Of a stretch of DNA of 64,000 nucleotides, positions 27,679 through 36,359 are shown piece by piece. Location of the stretch: NCBI GenBank assembly GCA_042091375.1, contig JBELHO010000008.1:1-64000 (forward strand), written 5' to 3'. Each line of letters opens with the position of its first letter. The stretch's first letter is position 1. The position numbers and the translations under genes were made by a program. The notes beneath the pieces were generated by a model. It saw nothing but the letters and a program-made list of their open reading frames with translations, had not been told where the DNA came from and searched no databases. The stretch comes from JBELHO01 sp042091375 (GTDB lineage Bacteria > Pseudomonadota > Gammaproteobacteria > Enterobacterales > Alteromonadaceae).

Positions 27679-29343
27679 ATGCTCTTACAATTACACATCC
27701 AAAATTTTGCCATTGTTCGCTTCTTAGATATTGATTGGCAACGCGGCATGACCACCATTACTGGTGAAACAGGTGCAGGTAAATCCATTGCTATTGATGC
27801 CCTAGGCTTGTGTTTGGGTGATAGAGCAATCACCAATGTAGTTAGACCAGGAGCAAAAAAATCAGAATTAGCAGCTACTTTTGATATCAGCAACAATAAA
27901 CAAGCACAACAGTGGTTAGCACATCAAGACATTGCTGTAGATGACGAATGTATATTGCGCAGGGTTATTTCTGCCGAAGGCCGATCAAAAGCCTACATCA
28001 ATGGCAGTCAAGTCCCCTTAGTGCAATTAAAAGACATAGGACGTCTATTAATCAACATTCACGGTCAACACGATCATCAGTTGATCATCAAAAGCAACCA
28101 ACAAAGAATAATTCTAGACAGTTTTGCTGATCATGCTGAGGCACTCAACAACGTCAGTGAATACTATCAACAGTGGCGCAAATTAACCCATGAACTCACC
28201 TCATTACAAGACAGTAAAACTCAGCGCGATGCACAACAGCAGCTTTTGCAATATCAAGTCAACGAATTGAATGAATTTGCATTACAACCAGGTGAATTTG
28301 AAAGTTTGGAAATAGATTATCGACGACATAGCAATGGCCAACAACTCATTAATCAAACCCTGCAATCACTTCAATTACTCTCAGAAAATGAGCACTTTAA
28401 TGTAGTCGATCAGTTGCGACAAAGCTGCGAGCAAATTAACCAGCTATCGGCATTAGACAGTCAATTGTCTAATACGAGTCAAATTTTAAACGATTGTTTA
28501 ATTCAAATTGAAGAGGCAAATTCAGAACTCAAGCACTATTATCAGCACTTAGAGCTAGACCCTCAGGCCTATCAACTCATCGAAGAAAGGTACTCATTGG
28601 CAATACAATTAGCTAAAAAGCATCATGTAGCTCCAGAAAACCTACCCGAACTTCATCAACAATTACTGCAACAACTGCAAGTAATTTCATCTGATGAATC
28701 GCGTTTGTCCTTAGTAAATGACGAAATTGATCACTGTCGTCAAGGTTATCTTCAGGCTTGTCAGCAATTGACCGATTCACGCATCAAAGCCGCCAAAAAG
28801 CTGAGTAAATTAATAACCGAAAGCATGCAAGAGCTGAACATGCCGCATGGGCAATTTCAGGTGTCTGTGACACCTCAGCCAAGCAAAGAATTTTCTAATA
28901 GCGGTCTCGACACCATAGAATTTTTGATCACCTTAAACCCAGGTCAAGCCCTAGAAGCCATTAACAAGGTAGCCTCAGGTGGTGAATTATCTCGGATCAG
29001 CTTAGCAATGCAAGTGATACTGGCGGATAAAATAGTGACACCAACACTCATATTCGACGAAGTAGATGTTGGTATTAGCGGCCCCACGGCAGCCATGGTA
29101 GGGGCTAAATTACAACAACTCGCCAACAATACCCAAGTGATTTGCGTAACGCATTTACCGCAAGTTGCCAGTAAGGGTCATCAACAACTCTTTGTGGCTA
29201 AACTTACCGATGGCGAACACACCGAAACCACAGTAACGGAACTCACTGAACAAGGCCGAGTTGAAGAAATTGCCCGCTTGTTAGCTGGCGATACAGTCAC
29301 AGATAATAGCCTTGCCAATGCACAAGAATTACTGGCAGGTTAG
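27679..29343 (+). CDS. recN: DNA repair protein RecN
   Basis: SMC-like ATPase for double-strand break repair. The 554 residues have Walker A ITGETGAGKSIAID near residue 29, a Q-rich central coiled coil, the ABC signature VASGGELSRISLAMQ near residue 435, and Walker B TLIFDEVDVGISGPTAAMVG. The start is ATG at 27679. No clear LexA box was recognised upstream. The last 150 bp have been copied at least twice downstream in frameshifted form. Confidence 0.96.
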   Translation: MLLQLHIQNFAIVRFLDIDWQRGMTTITGETGAGKSIAIDALGLCLGDRAITNVVRPGAKKSELAATFDISNNKQAQQWLAHQDIAVDDECILRRVISAEGRSKAYINGSQVPLVQLKDIGRLLINIHGQHDHQLIIKSNQQRIILDSFADHAEALNNVSEYYQQWRKLTHELTSLQDSKTQRDAQQQLLQYQVNELNEFALQPGEFESLEIDYRRHSNGQQLINQTLQSLQLLSENEHFNVVDQLRQSCEQINQLSALDSQLSNTSQILNDCLIQIEEANSELKHYYQHLELDPQAYQLIEERYSLAIQLAKKHHVAPENLPELHQQLLQQLQVISSDESRLSLVNDEIDHCRQGYLQACQQLTDSRIKAAKKLSKLITESMQELNMPHGQFQVSVTPQPSKEFSNSGLDTIEFLITLNPGQALEAINKVASGGELSRISLAMQVILADKIVTPTLIFDEVDVGISGPTAAMVGAKLQQLANNTQVICVTHLPQVASKGHQQLFVAKLTDGEHTETTVTELTEQGRVEEIARLLAGDTVTDNSLANAQELLAG

Positions 29344-30060
29344 TGTCTGGCGGGTTAGTGTCAACATCACAACTATCAACAGCTATCAGCAACTATTAAC
29401 AACTATCAGCAACTATTAACAACTACTGCTGGCTAAACATACCGATGGCGAACACCAAAACCACAGTAACGGAACTCACTGAACAAGGCCGAGTCGAAGA
29501 ACGAGTCAAAGAAATAGTCGAAGAAATGCTCGCTTGTTAGCTGGCGATACAGTCACAGATAATAGCCTTGCCAATGCGCAAGAATTACTGGCAGGTTAGT
29601 GTCTGGCGGGTTAGTGTCAACATCACAACTATTAACAGCTATCAGCAACTATTGACAACTATCAGCAACTATTAACAACTATCAGCAACTATTAACAACT
29701 ACTGCTGGCTAAANNNNNNNNNNNNNNNNNNNNNNNNNNNNNNNNNNNNNNNNNNNNNNNNNNNNNNNNNNNNNNNNNNNNNNNNNNNNNNNNNNNNNNN
29801 NNNNNNNNNNNNNACTATTAACAACTATCAGCAACTATTAACAACTACTGCTGGCTAAACATACCGATTACTGCTCGCTAAACATACCGATGGCGAACAC
29901 CAAAGCCAAAGTAACGGAACTAATTGAACAAGGCCGAGTCGAAGAAAGAATCTAAGAAATAGTCGAAGAAATGCTCGCTTGTTAGCTGGCGATACAGTCA
30001 CAGATAATAGCCTTGCCAATGGCCAAGAATTACTGGCAGGTTAGTAACAACATCACAAGA
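29344..30060. repeat. decayed tandem copies of the recN 3' end with CAACTAT spacers
   Basis: Two copies of the last 150 bp of recN lie at about 29429-29599 and 29870-30043. They keep long identical runs (for example GGCGATACAGTCACAGATAA and AAGAATTACTGGCAGGTTAG) but carry indels that break the RecN frame. A short stop-codon duplication (CTGGCAGGTTAGTG then CTGGCGGGTTAGTG) follows recN and the first copy. The spacers are stutters of CAACTATTAA and CAACTATCAG. The 100-N gap at 29714-29813 has flanks that overlap by 46 exact bases, so it may be a collapsed or duplicated unit. Confidence 0.9.
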
Positions 30061-30138
30061 AAGTTAAAATTAGTTTTGTAACTGTCGTCTTGCTTAGTTA
30101 TTATTGTGCCTTACACTTTTTAGGAAAATTTAAACCAT

Positions 30139-30486
30139 ATGTTGTTTCGCTTTTTCGCCATTGCCTTGGCATTATCTCTATCGGCTTGTTCAAGTTGGGT
30201 ATACAGAATTGATATTCCTCAAGGAAATTATTTAGAACAGAAAGACGTTGATAAATTACAAGTTGCCATGACCAAAGAACAAGTTAATTTTGTGCTTGGT
30301 AGTCCAGTCGTCATAGATGCATTTAACGCCGACACTTGGCATTATGTCTATCGATTCAAATCGGGTAAAAGTGGTAAATTAAGTGCAACGAAACAATTTA
30401 CCTTAGTATTCAAAGATGACAAATTAGTGTCAGCCGAGGGCGACTTTGATATACCCGAAAGTTTTTACACACCAATGGTCAACTAA
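30139..30486 (+). CDS. bamE: outer-membrane assembly lipoprotein BamE
   Basis: Small lipoprotein of the BAM complex that inserts beta-barrel proteins. 115 residues with a lipoprotein signal ending LSLSACSSW (cysteine about residue 17), followed by the SmpA/OmlA domain with YLEQKDVDKLQVAMTKEQVN and VLGSP. Its place after recN is conserved in gammaproteobacteria. The frame begins after the array of recN tail copies. Confidence 0.93.
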   Translation: MLFRFFAIALALSLSACSSWVYRIDIPQGNYLEQKDVDKLQVAMTKEQVNFVLGSPVVIDAFNADTWHYVYRFKSGKSGKLSATKQFTLVFKDDKLVSAEGDFDIPESFYTPMVN

Positions 30487-30601
30487 TTGCCAACTAATTT
30501 GTTAACTTAATTGAAATATTAATTGTTATTTGAATTGTTAACTACCTTTGTATAATCCAATAAACGGCAATAACACAACCAGCTAGTAGCTAAATTTTAG
30601 C

Positions 30602-30632
30602 GGCGTTTAAGTTAAAACGCCTAGGTATTTTT
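30602..30632 (+). terminator. candidate terminator after bamE
   Basis: GGCGTTT pairs with AAACGCC around a 6-nt loop and is followed by TATTTTT. It is about 115 bp after the bamE stop. The following 150 bp to rnfH is a GT-rich stutter (TTGTGTTGT variants) with no gene. Confidence 0.6.
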
Positions 30633-30786
30633 GTGTTGTGTTTTTTGTGTTGTCTTGTGGTCTTGTGTTGTGCTGTTTATTGTTTTTTGCGATGTATTGT
30701 TTGCGACTTATTGTTTGCGTTGTGTCTTATATCGATCTGATGTTGCCTGCAAATACACAAATAATCAGCAATCTTGCTAGCAGCCA

Positions 30787-31143
30787 TTAACTACTGGCTC
30801 TTTGCGGGTTAACCCTACCGCCAGTGACCCTGTCTGCCCTGCCTTCTTGTTTGGCTTTTTCTGCACGGCGCTTGCGTACCTCTTTGGGATCAGCAATCAG
30901 TGGCCGATAAATTTCAATCCGATCTAAATCTTGTACTGCATCAGTTAATTTTGCAGTGCGATTCCAAATACCAACTTTATTTACTGCCAGATCTATTTCA
31001 GTAAAGGTGTTCAAGATCCCCGATAAGTCGATAGCTTGTTGCACTGTAATACCTTGATCAGCTTCTATTAACAACAAGGATTGTACTGTTGAAGTGCCAT
31101 AAACAACTTCGAGCTGAATTTTTTCTGCGGTTGCATCTGTCAT
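30787..31143 (-). CDS. rnfH: RnfH family ubiquitin-like protein
   Basis: 118-residue beta-grasp protein of the RnfH/UPF0125 family (KIQLEVVYGTSTVQSLLLIE). The role is unclear. It is encoded next to ratA in E. coli, where it was named RatB. The start is placed at the ATG at 31143, just after the ratA stop. The frame extends 15 codons further upstream inside ratA without a ribosome site. Its basic C-terminal tail (KRRAEKAKQEGRADRV) is longer than in many relatives. Confidence 0.88.
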   Translation of the reverse strand: MTDATAEKIQLEVVYGTSTVQSLLLIEADQGITVQQAIDLSGILNTFTEIDLAVNKVGIWNRTAKLTDAVQDLDRIEIYRPLIADPKEVRKRRAEKAKQEGRADRVTGGRVNPQRASS

Positions 31144-31153
31144 ATCTAATTCA

Positions 31154-31597
31154 CTACTCAACATCTGCTCCGTAAATATTTTTAGCACGCAAAGTAAAGG
31201 CTTGCACCATATTATTCGCTAATTGATTAAACACCCGACCAAAAGCTAAATCAAAGACTTTACTGGCAAATTCATATTCTAATTGCAAGCTGATTTTACA
31301 GGCATGATCTGACAGAGCAGTAAATTGCCAAGTACCGGTCAATTGCTTAAAAGGACCATCAACTAAATGCAATAACACTTGCTTATTGGGGGTTAACACA
31401 TTCTTAGTGGTAAACCATTTTTTTAAGCCCCCCTTAGCAACCAACAAAGAGGCAGTCATTTCATTGCCCTGATGGCTAATTAAACGACTATCACTGCAGT
31501 CTGGTAAAAATTTAGGATAGCTTTCAACATCATTAACTAACTGATACATTTGTTCAACACTGTGCATGACTAATGCACTGCGACTTAAAGTTGGCAT
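31154..31597 (-). CDS. ratA: RatA/Coq10-like START-domain protein
   Basis: 147-residue member of the COG2867 family (MPTLSRSALVMHSVEQMYQL, then VNDVESYPKFLPDC). In E. coli it was described as RatA, an inhibitor of 70S ribosome association. Eukaryotic Coq10 homologues bind ubiquinone, so a quinone-related role is as likely as a toxin role. It is the first gene of ratA-rnfH and is divergent from smpB, as in most gammaproteobacteria. Confidence 0.92.
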   Translation of the reverse strand: MPTLSRSALVMHSVEQMYQLVNDVESYPKFLPDCSDSRLISHQGNEMTASLLVAKGGLKKWFTTKNVLTPNKQVLLHLVDGPFKQLTGTWQFTALSDHACKISLQLEYEFASKVFDLAFGRVFNQLANNMVQAFTLRAKNIYGADVE

Positions 31598-31746
31598 TTA
31601 CACTCCTCGATAATTGCCATTATGATAACAAAACCACCTTAAAAGCGCATTATTTCTGTAAACTGAAAAATTGTCATTTAAAAGCCGTTAATTCTCCGTA
31701 TAATATCGACGTTGCTGCCTAATGCAGCACAAATAACGGAACTAAC

Positions 31747-32235
31747 ATGGCCAAGAATAAAGCTAAAACATCAAATAACAATACCATTGCCCGCAATAAA
31801 AAAGCCCGCCATAACTACGCCTTAACAGACAAGTTTGAGGCCGGTATGAGTTTACAAGGTTGGGAAATTAAAAGTATTCGCAGCGGCAAGGTCAACATTT
31901 CTGACTGTTACGTACACATTAAAGACCGCGAAGCCTATTTGCTCGGCGCTGAGATCATGCCCCTTAATGCGGCATCAAGCCACGTAGTATGTGATGCCAA
32001 TCGCGACAGAAAATTATTGTTGAATCGCAGAGAATTAGACAAACTGATCGGTGCCGTTGATCGCGAAGGATATTCATTAATTGCAACCGCTATGTATTGG
32101 AAAGCCTGCTGGGTAAAACTGGAGTTTTATTTAGGCAAGGGTAAAAAACAACACGACAAGCGCGCTGATATCAAAGACCGCGAATGGGCTGTAGACAAAG
32201 GCCGACTAATGAAAAATAAAAACTTAGATCGTTAA
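31747..32235 (+). CDS. smpB: SsrA-binding protein SmpB
   Basis: Binds tmRNA and brings it to stalled ribosomes. 162 residues with IARNKKARHNYALTDKFEAG, LQGWEIKSIRSGKVNISD and the C-terminal basic tail ending KGRLMKNKNLDR, which enters the mRNA channel. The ssrA gene follows 116 bp downstream, the expected partner order. Confidence 0.97.
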   Translation: MAKNKAKTSNNNTIARNKKARHNYALTDKFEAGMSLQGWEIKSIRSGKVNISDCYVHIKDREAYLLGAEIMPLNAASSHVVCDANRDRKLLLNRRELDKLIGAVDREGYSLIATAMYWKACWVKLEFYLGKGKKQHDKRADIKDREWAVDKGRLMKNKNLDR

Positions 32236-32351
32236 GCTTTAGCCCAATAGCCGATTGTTAATTCCTGCTATGCAATGTACAATACCCCCTGTAAGTCAGA
32301 TTTTACTCGCTTACATAGCAATAAAATACAGCAGTAAAAAGATTAAACTTT

Positions 32352-32702
32352 GGGGCTGATTCAGGATTCGACAAGATTCATGAAACCCGAGGTGCATGCC
32401 CAGGGGCGGTTGGCCTGGTAAAAAGCCGCAAAACCATAATTGCTAACGACGAAACGTTCGCACTAGCCGCTTAAGGCTAGCCATCGCCTCGTAAATTGTC
32501 CTGTTGTTTAGAGGAACGATGGTCACCCCAAATAGGATAGCGAGGGAAGCATGCTTAAGGCTGAACCGCGAAATAGTATTAAGCTCACCATGACGAAGCT
32601 TGTCGATTAGCGTCTAATTGGTTAAATAAATAATCGACTAAGCATGTAGGACCGAGGATGTAGGTTTTTTGGACGCGGGTTCAACTCCCGCCAGCTCCAC
32701 CA
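32352..32702 (+). ncRNA. ssrA: transfer-messenger RNA (tmRNA)
   Basis: Rescues stalled ribosomes and tags incomplete proteins. It begins GGGGCTGATTCAGGATTCGA and ends GGTTCAACTCCCGCC, AGCTCCACCA, forming the tRNA-like acceptor and T arm with an encoded CCA. The tag reading frame at 32442-32474 encodes ANDETFALAA before TAA (Ala from the charged tmRNA precedes it). A terminator follows at once. The 3' end with this terminator recurs at 35204 and, degenerately, at 36360. Confidence 0.97.
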
Positions 32703-32761
32703 ACTTCATAATTAAAGCCGCTTTTGAGTGGCTTTTTTTATGTCAAAAACTCAATAAAAAC
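32689..32761 (+). repeat. ssrA 3'-end direct repeat, copy 1 (in ssrA)
   Basis: The 73-bp segment covers the last 14 bases of ssrA (CGCCAGCTCCACCA), its terminator and AAAAACTCAATAAAAAC. Copy 2 at 35204-35276 has the same length with few differences, and copy 3 at 36360-36415 is degenerate. The ssrA 3' end is a well-known integration target. Confidence 0.88.
32714..32740 (+). terminator. terminator of ssrA
   Basis: AAGCC-G-C pairs with G-T-GGCTT around a TTTTGA loop and is followed by a T-run. It lies 12 bp after the CCA end. Confidence 0.9.
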
Positions 32762-33044
32762 CCATTCTGATATTGCGGCCATAGCTAAATCAAAAATGGT
32801 TTTATTTTTTAACCTTTATTTCAGGCATCCTGTCTAAACCCCCTTGGGCAAGCTGGATCTGTTCAAAATTCTACCTGACAATTTTGTGACTTTTTAGGGG
32901 ATCCGCTTTTCGGTATCAGTTTGGACAAGAAAAGATAACAGTTTCAACACCAATAGTACAAAATCATATCCGTCGAATAACGCAGCTTTATGAGCCGTCG
33001 AAAATCTGCTCCTGCATTTTCGACATTCACTCCATCCATGGAGA
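32762..33044. other. accessory spacer with structured repeats behind ssrA
   Basis: No convincing gene. At 32998-33023 TCGAAAAT faces ATTTTCGA across 10 bp, and at 33030-33043 CTCCAT faces ATGGAG, making two adjacent hairpins. This looks like a dispersed intergenic element (inference). A 67-codon minus-strand frame crossing it is probably spurious. Confidence 0.45.
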
Positions 33045-33077
33045 TCAAAAAAGCATCTACCTAATTGGAAGATGCTT
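33045..33077 (-). terminator. terminator of the PEP-CTERM gene
   Basis: On the minus strand AAGCATCTTCC and GGTAGATGCTT pair around AATTA with one mismatch and are followed by a T-run. It lies about 125 bp after the stop at 33202. Confidence 0.75.
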
Positions 33078-33201
33078 GTTGATGCGACTCTCATCACATA
33101 ATCGACAACGTTGGGTTACATGGCTTGGCTAATATAAACTCAGGCATAGCCTAGTTGATAACTAATAGTCGATAATTAATCTTAATACTGAATCAGTCGA
33201 G

Positions 33202-33807
33202 TTAAGATTGTTTCTTAAATCGACGTGATGCTAAACCAATCATTGCCAATGCTAAAATAGCGAGGGTTGATGGCTCTGGGACATCTGTTGACGGGTTGCT
33301 GAAAGCAATATTGTCATATTGTATATAGTAAGTGGCTGTCGTTTGGAATGATACGCTTGCAAGGTTACTCCAAGTATTTGAAAAAGTGAATGTATTCCAA
33401 GCATTTGGTGATATACTAAATGATTCAGTAACATTGCCACCTATATCATAAGTACCTATAACATTTATCATTCCATTAGGCGTATTTAAGAAAATACCGG
33501 CATCGAATGAATTTAGGTTAAAAGAAGAGCCACCATCTTGATTCATTGTTATAAAATAGTTCTCATATGTAAATAATGACCCTGTTGGGTTAACAGGAGC
33601 ATTACCGTCAGAAGTGTGGAAATTCTCCATAAAATATGTTGTACCAGAATAAGAAAATACCATTCCGTCAACAGTATCGGGTCCTGATGTGTATAAAAAT
33701 GTTCCTGAAGAAAGAATATCTTCAAACTCAACTAGTCCAGCATTAGCAAGGCTGCTCACAGATAAAACTAAGCCAGCAAGAGCCGCTTTTAATATTTTCA
33801 TATTCAT
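33202..33807 (-). CDS. PEP-CTERM sorting-domain protein
   Basis: 201-residue secreted protein. It has a signal peptide (MNMKILKAALAGLVLSVSSL, ANA), then a beta-rich body of about 150 residues poor in charge. The C-terminal sorting tail is VPEPSTLAILALAMIGLASR plus basic residues. The PEP motif, hydrophobic helix and RR-type end mark it for recognition by an exosortase/EpsH-type enzyme, encoded elsewhere in such genomes and usually linked to exopolysaccharide. The ribosome site GGAAAGGG precedes the ATG. The gene lies between copies 1 and 2 of the ssrA repeat, on the opposite strand to ssrA. Confidence 0.9.
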   Translation of the reverse strand: MNMKILKAALAGLVLSVSSLANAGLVEFEDILSSGTFLYTSGPDTVDGMVFSYSGTTYFMENFHTSDGNAPVNPTGSLFTYENYFITMNQDGGSSFNLNSFDAGIFLNTPNGMINVIGTYDIGGNVTESFSISPNAWNTFTFSNTWSNLASVSFQTTATYYIQYDNIAFSNPSTDVPEPSTLAILALAMIGLASRRFKKQS

Positions 33808-34546
33808 TTTTAATCCCTTTCCATTAATTTTGTTAGATAATCGTTAAAATAGTAAACCTTATGATCTTAGACTTTAATACAAAAAACATGCCAGATTTAA
33901 AATATCAAGCAATTTCAATATGATGGTTATTTAAACTAATTTTAATAAAGTAACAGTGTAAAAAAAGCTGACACTAAATTACTCGTCAAATCGTGGGTTT
34001 TACGGTGTAACATCCACACATTTTGATTTAAAAGGCTTTACATGAAAAAGATAATTAGGTGGTTAAACTTAATTTAATGCTGAATATCATACGCTTAACT
34101 CCACATTCAGTAATAGGCTTAAATCTACCCTGCTAATAATGATGAAGTTTTAACAAAGCTTAGCGACTTTTATAGGTACAAATTTGCTTTAACAAAAGCT
34201 GACACAGTTAATGTAATAAAGATATTTAACGACTTGGTTTTGCTACTGGCTTGGCAATGGCATACTAAAAGAGGGGGGGGGATTTGAACAAAGAGGCTTT
34301 CTTACATAACACCGCAATAGAAGGGAATCTTTTTTGTNNNNNNNNNNNNNNNNNNNNNNNNNNNNNNNNNNNNNNNNNNNNNNNNNNNNNNNNNNNNNNN
34401 NNNNNNNNNNNNNNNNNNNNNNNNNNNNNNNNNNNNNTTTTTTGTGCCCTAGAAATGTTTTTTTATTGGTAGGTAAATATAATCATTTGGTAAAAGTGTC
34501 TACTATGTGTAAAATTCTTTAAAAACAAATCACAAGGAAGTTTCTA
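33808..34546. other. spacer upstream of the first Sel1 gene, with gap and poly-G tract
   Basis: No gene is seen. From about 34226 onward the sequence is a leader that recurs before the second Sel1 gene (35306-35505). It contains nine consecutive G at 34273-34281, where the second leader has CGAGGG instead. The 100-N gap at 34338-34437 has flanks that share TTTTTTGT. Comparison with the second leader, which runs straight through this point, suggests that little or nothing is missing. Confidence 0.7.
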
Positions 34547-35089
34547 TTGAAAACTTTATTACTACTTTTACTCTTATCATTAACATTGAACACCTACGCA
34601 GATGAAACACCCGAGTTTAATAAAAATTTAAAATTAGCTGAACAAGGTGACGCTTCAGCACAATATAATCTTGGCTTCATGTATACTAATGGTGAAGGTG
34701 TTCCTCAAAATTACAAAGAAGCGGCTAAATGGCATCTAAAAGCGGCTAAGCAGGGTTATGCTAAAGCACAAGGCTTTCTTGGCGTTATGTATGCTTATGG
34801 TAAAGGTGTGACACAAAATTACAAAGAAGCGGCTAAATGGTATTTAAAAGCTGCTGAGCAAGGTCAAACTCCAGCACAACTTAATCTTGGTGTTATGTAT
34901 GCCAATGGTGAAGGTGTAATACAAAGCAATAAGAAAGCCTACATATGGAGTTATCTCGCTGCTTATTCAGGTCATGAAAAGGCAATTCAAAACAGAGATA
35001 TACTTGCTAATAAGCTATCCCCTTCAGTGCTAGATGAAGCACAAGAAGAGGCAGCAAAACTTTATGAAAAAATAAATGGTGCTGGCTAA
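34547..35089 (+). CDS. Sel1-repeat secreted protein A
   Basis: 180 residues: a signal peptide (MKTLLLLLLLSLTLNTYA, D), then three Sel1-like repeats of about 36 residues (AEQGDASAQYNLGFMYTNGE, then GVPQNYKEAAKWHLKAA) and a partial fourth. The start is TTG at 34547, preceded by AAGGAAG at good spacing. Sel1 proteins are periplasmic or secreted scaffolds for protein-protein contacts, and no enzymatic motif is seen. It is about 60% alike to the next gene by eye, with which it shares leader, TTG start, signal peptide and C-terminal AAKLYEKING. Confidence 0.88.
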   Translation: MKTLLLLLLLSLTLNTYADETPEFNKNLKLAEQGDASAQYNLGFMYTNGEGVPQNYKEAAKWHLKAAKQGYAKAQGFLGVMYAYGKGVTQNYKEAAKWYLKAAEQGQTPAQLNLGVMYANGEGVIQSNKKAYIWSYLAAYSGHEKAIQNRDILANKLSPSVLDEAQEEAAKLYEKINGAG

Positions 35090-35203
35090 AAACTTAATTA
35101 TTAGGGTGACAATAATAATTAAAGGGTTTGTTAAGGGGCTTGCCATCTTAGCAATAAAACTTAATACATTAAAAACAGTGACTTAAAAAACCAATTAAAC
35201 TGT

Positions 35204-35276
35204 CGCCAGCTCCACCACTTCAATAATTCAAGCCACTTTTTAGTGGCTTTTTTTATGCCAAAAACTCAATAAAAAC
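35204..35276 (+). repeat. ssrA 3'-end direct repeat, copy 2
   Basis: CGCCAGCTCCACCA plus a terminator stem (AGCCACT with AGTGGCT) and AAAAACTCAATAAAAAC matches copy 1 over 73 bp. It follows Sel1 gene A by 115 bp. The rest of the 416-bp spacer holds the leader of Sel1 gene B. Confidence 0.9.
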
Positions 35277-35505
35277 AATACAGACTGAAAACACACACAA
35301 TAAGGTTTATGGTTTGGTGTTGCTACTAGGTTGTTAAGGGCCGAGGGATATTTGAACAAAGAGGCTATCGCATATAGCACTGCAATAGAAGGGAATTTTT
35401 TTGTACCCTAGAAATGTTTTTTATTGGTAGGTAAATACAAACATTTGGTATAAATATTTAATCGGGGTAACATGATAAAAAAAATAATTCTCAAGGAAGT
35501 TTTTA

Positions 35506-36204
35506 TTGAAAGTCATAATACTACTTTTACTCTTGTCATTAACATTAAGCATATTCGCATATGACACATCTCATCTTGATAAACCGATTAAGTTTTCTGA
35601 CCTAATTCTTTTTGATTTTGATAAAACGCTTCAGTTAGCTGAGCAAGGTGATGCTCAAGCCCAGTTTGATATTGGTAGGTGGCATATTAAAGCTGATGAT
35701 ATAGATGTAGCTCAACGCATCAAAGAAAGGGCTAAATGGCATCTAAAAGCGGCTGAGCAAGGTCATGCTGAAGCACAGTTGTCAATTGGGCTTATGTATG
35801 CTCGTGGTGTTGGTGTTCCTCAAAACCAAGAAGAAGCAACTAAATGGTATTTAAAGGCTGCTGAGCAAGGTTTATTAAGCGTACAGTATAAACTTGGAGT
35901 AAGGTATGCTACTGGCAAAGATATTACTCAAGACTATGAAGAAGCGGCTAAATGGTATTTAAAAGCGGCTGAGCAAGGTAATACCTCAGCGCAATATAAC
36001 CTTAGTATCATGTATTCTTATGGTGAAGGGGTAACAAAAAACAACAAAAAAGCCTTCATATGGAGTTCGGTTGCTGCTTCTTCAGGTCATGAAGACGCAA
36101 TCTACCAGAGAGATGTTATCGCTGGTATTTTATCACCTTCAGCACTCGATGAGTCAAAAGAGGAAGCAGCCAAGCTTTATGAAAAAATAAATGGTGATGG
36201 CTAA
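35506..36204 (+). CDS. Sel1-repeat secreted protein B
   Basis: 232 residues: a signal peptide (MKVIILLLLLSLTLSIFA, Y), an extra region of about 35 residues absent from protein A, then about four Sel1 repeats (AEAQLSIGLMYARGVGVPQN, then QEEATKWYLKAAEQG) and the C-terminal AAKLYEKINGDG. It starts with TTG after CAAGGAAG, as in gene A. Gene, leader and trailing ssrA-like segment form a duplicated module with gene A. There is no obvious function beyond a binding scaffold. Confidence 0.88.
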   Translation: MKVIILLLLLSLTLSIFAYDTSHLDKPIKFSDLILFDFDKTLQLAEQGDAQAQFDIGRWHIKADDIDVAQRIKERAKWHLKAAEQGHAEAQLSIGLMYARGVGVPQNQEEATKWYLKAAEQGLLSVQYKLGVRYATGKDITQDYEEAAKWYLKAAEQGNTSAQYNLSIMYSYGEGVTKNNKKAFIWSSVAASSGHEDAIYQRDVIAGILSPSALDESKEEAAKLYEKINGDG

Positions 36205-36359
36205 TTTAATTTTTTAATAATGCCACAGATCATTTATGGTTGAAAATTATACGTTGTTTTATGATGACTATTTTTTAAGTAGTACCATATGCAGTACGCA
36301 CAACAATAAATAAAACATAATTAATACAAAAACAGCTACTTAAACAACCAATTCAACTG

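Noticed and set aside
31154..31597. RatA as a type II toxin-antitoxin toxin with RnfH as antitoxin
   Set aside because: The family is a widespread START-domain (Coq10-like) protein and RnfH is not an antitoxin by any sequence sign. The pair is housekeeping in gammaproteobacteria.
32894..33097. 67-codon minus-strand frame in the ssrA-distal spacer
   Set aside because: It crosses the double hairpin and the PEP-CTERM terminator and has no ribosome site or protein-like pattern.
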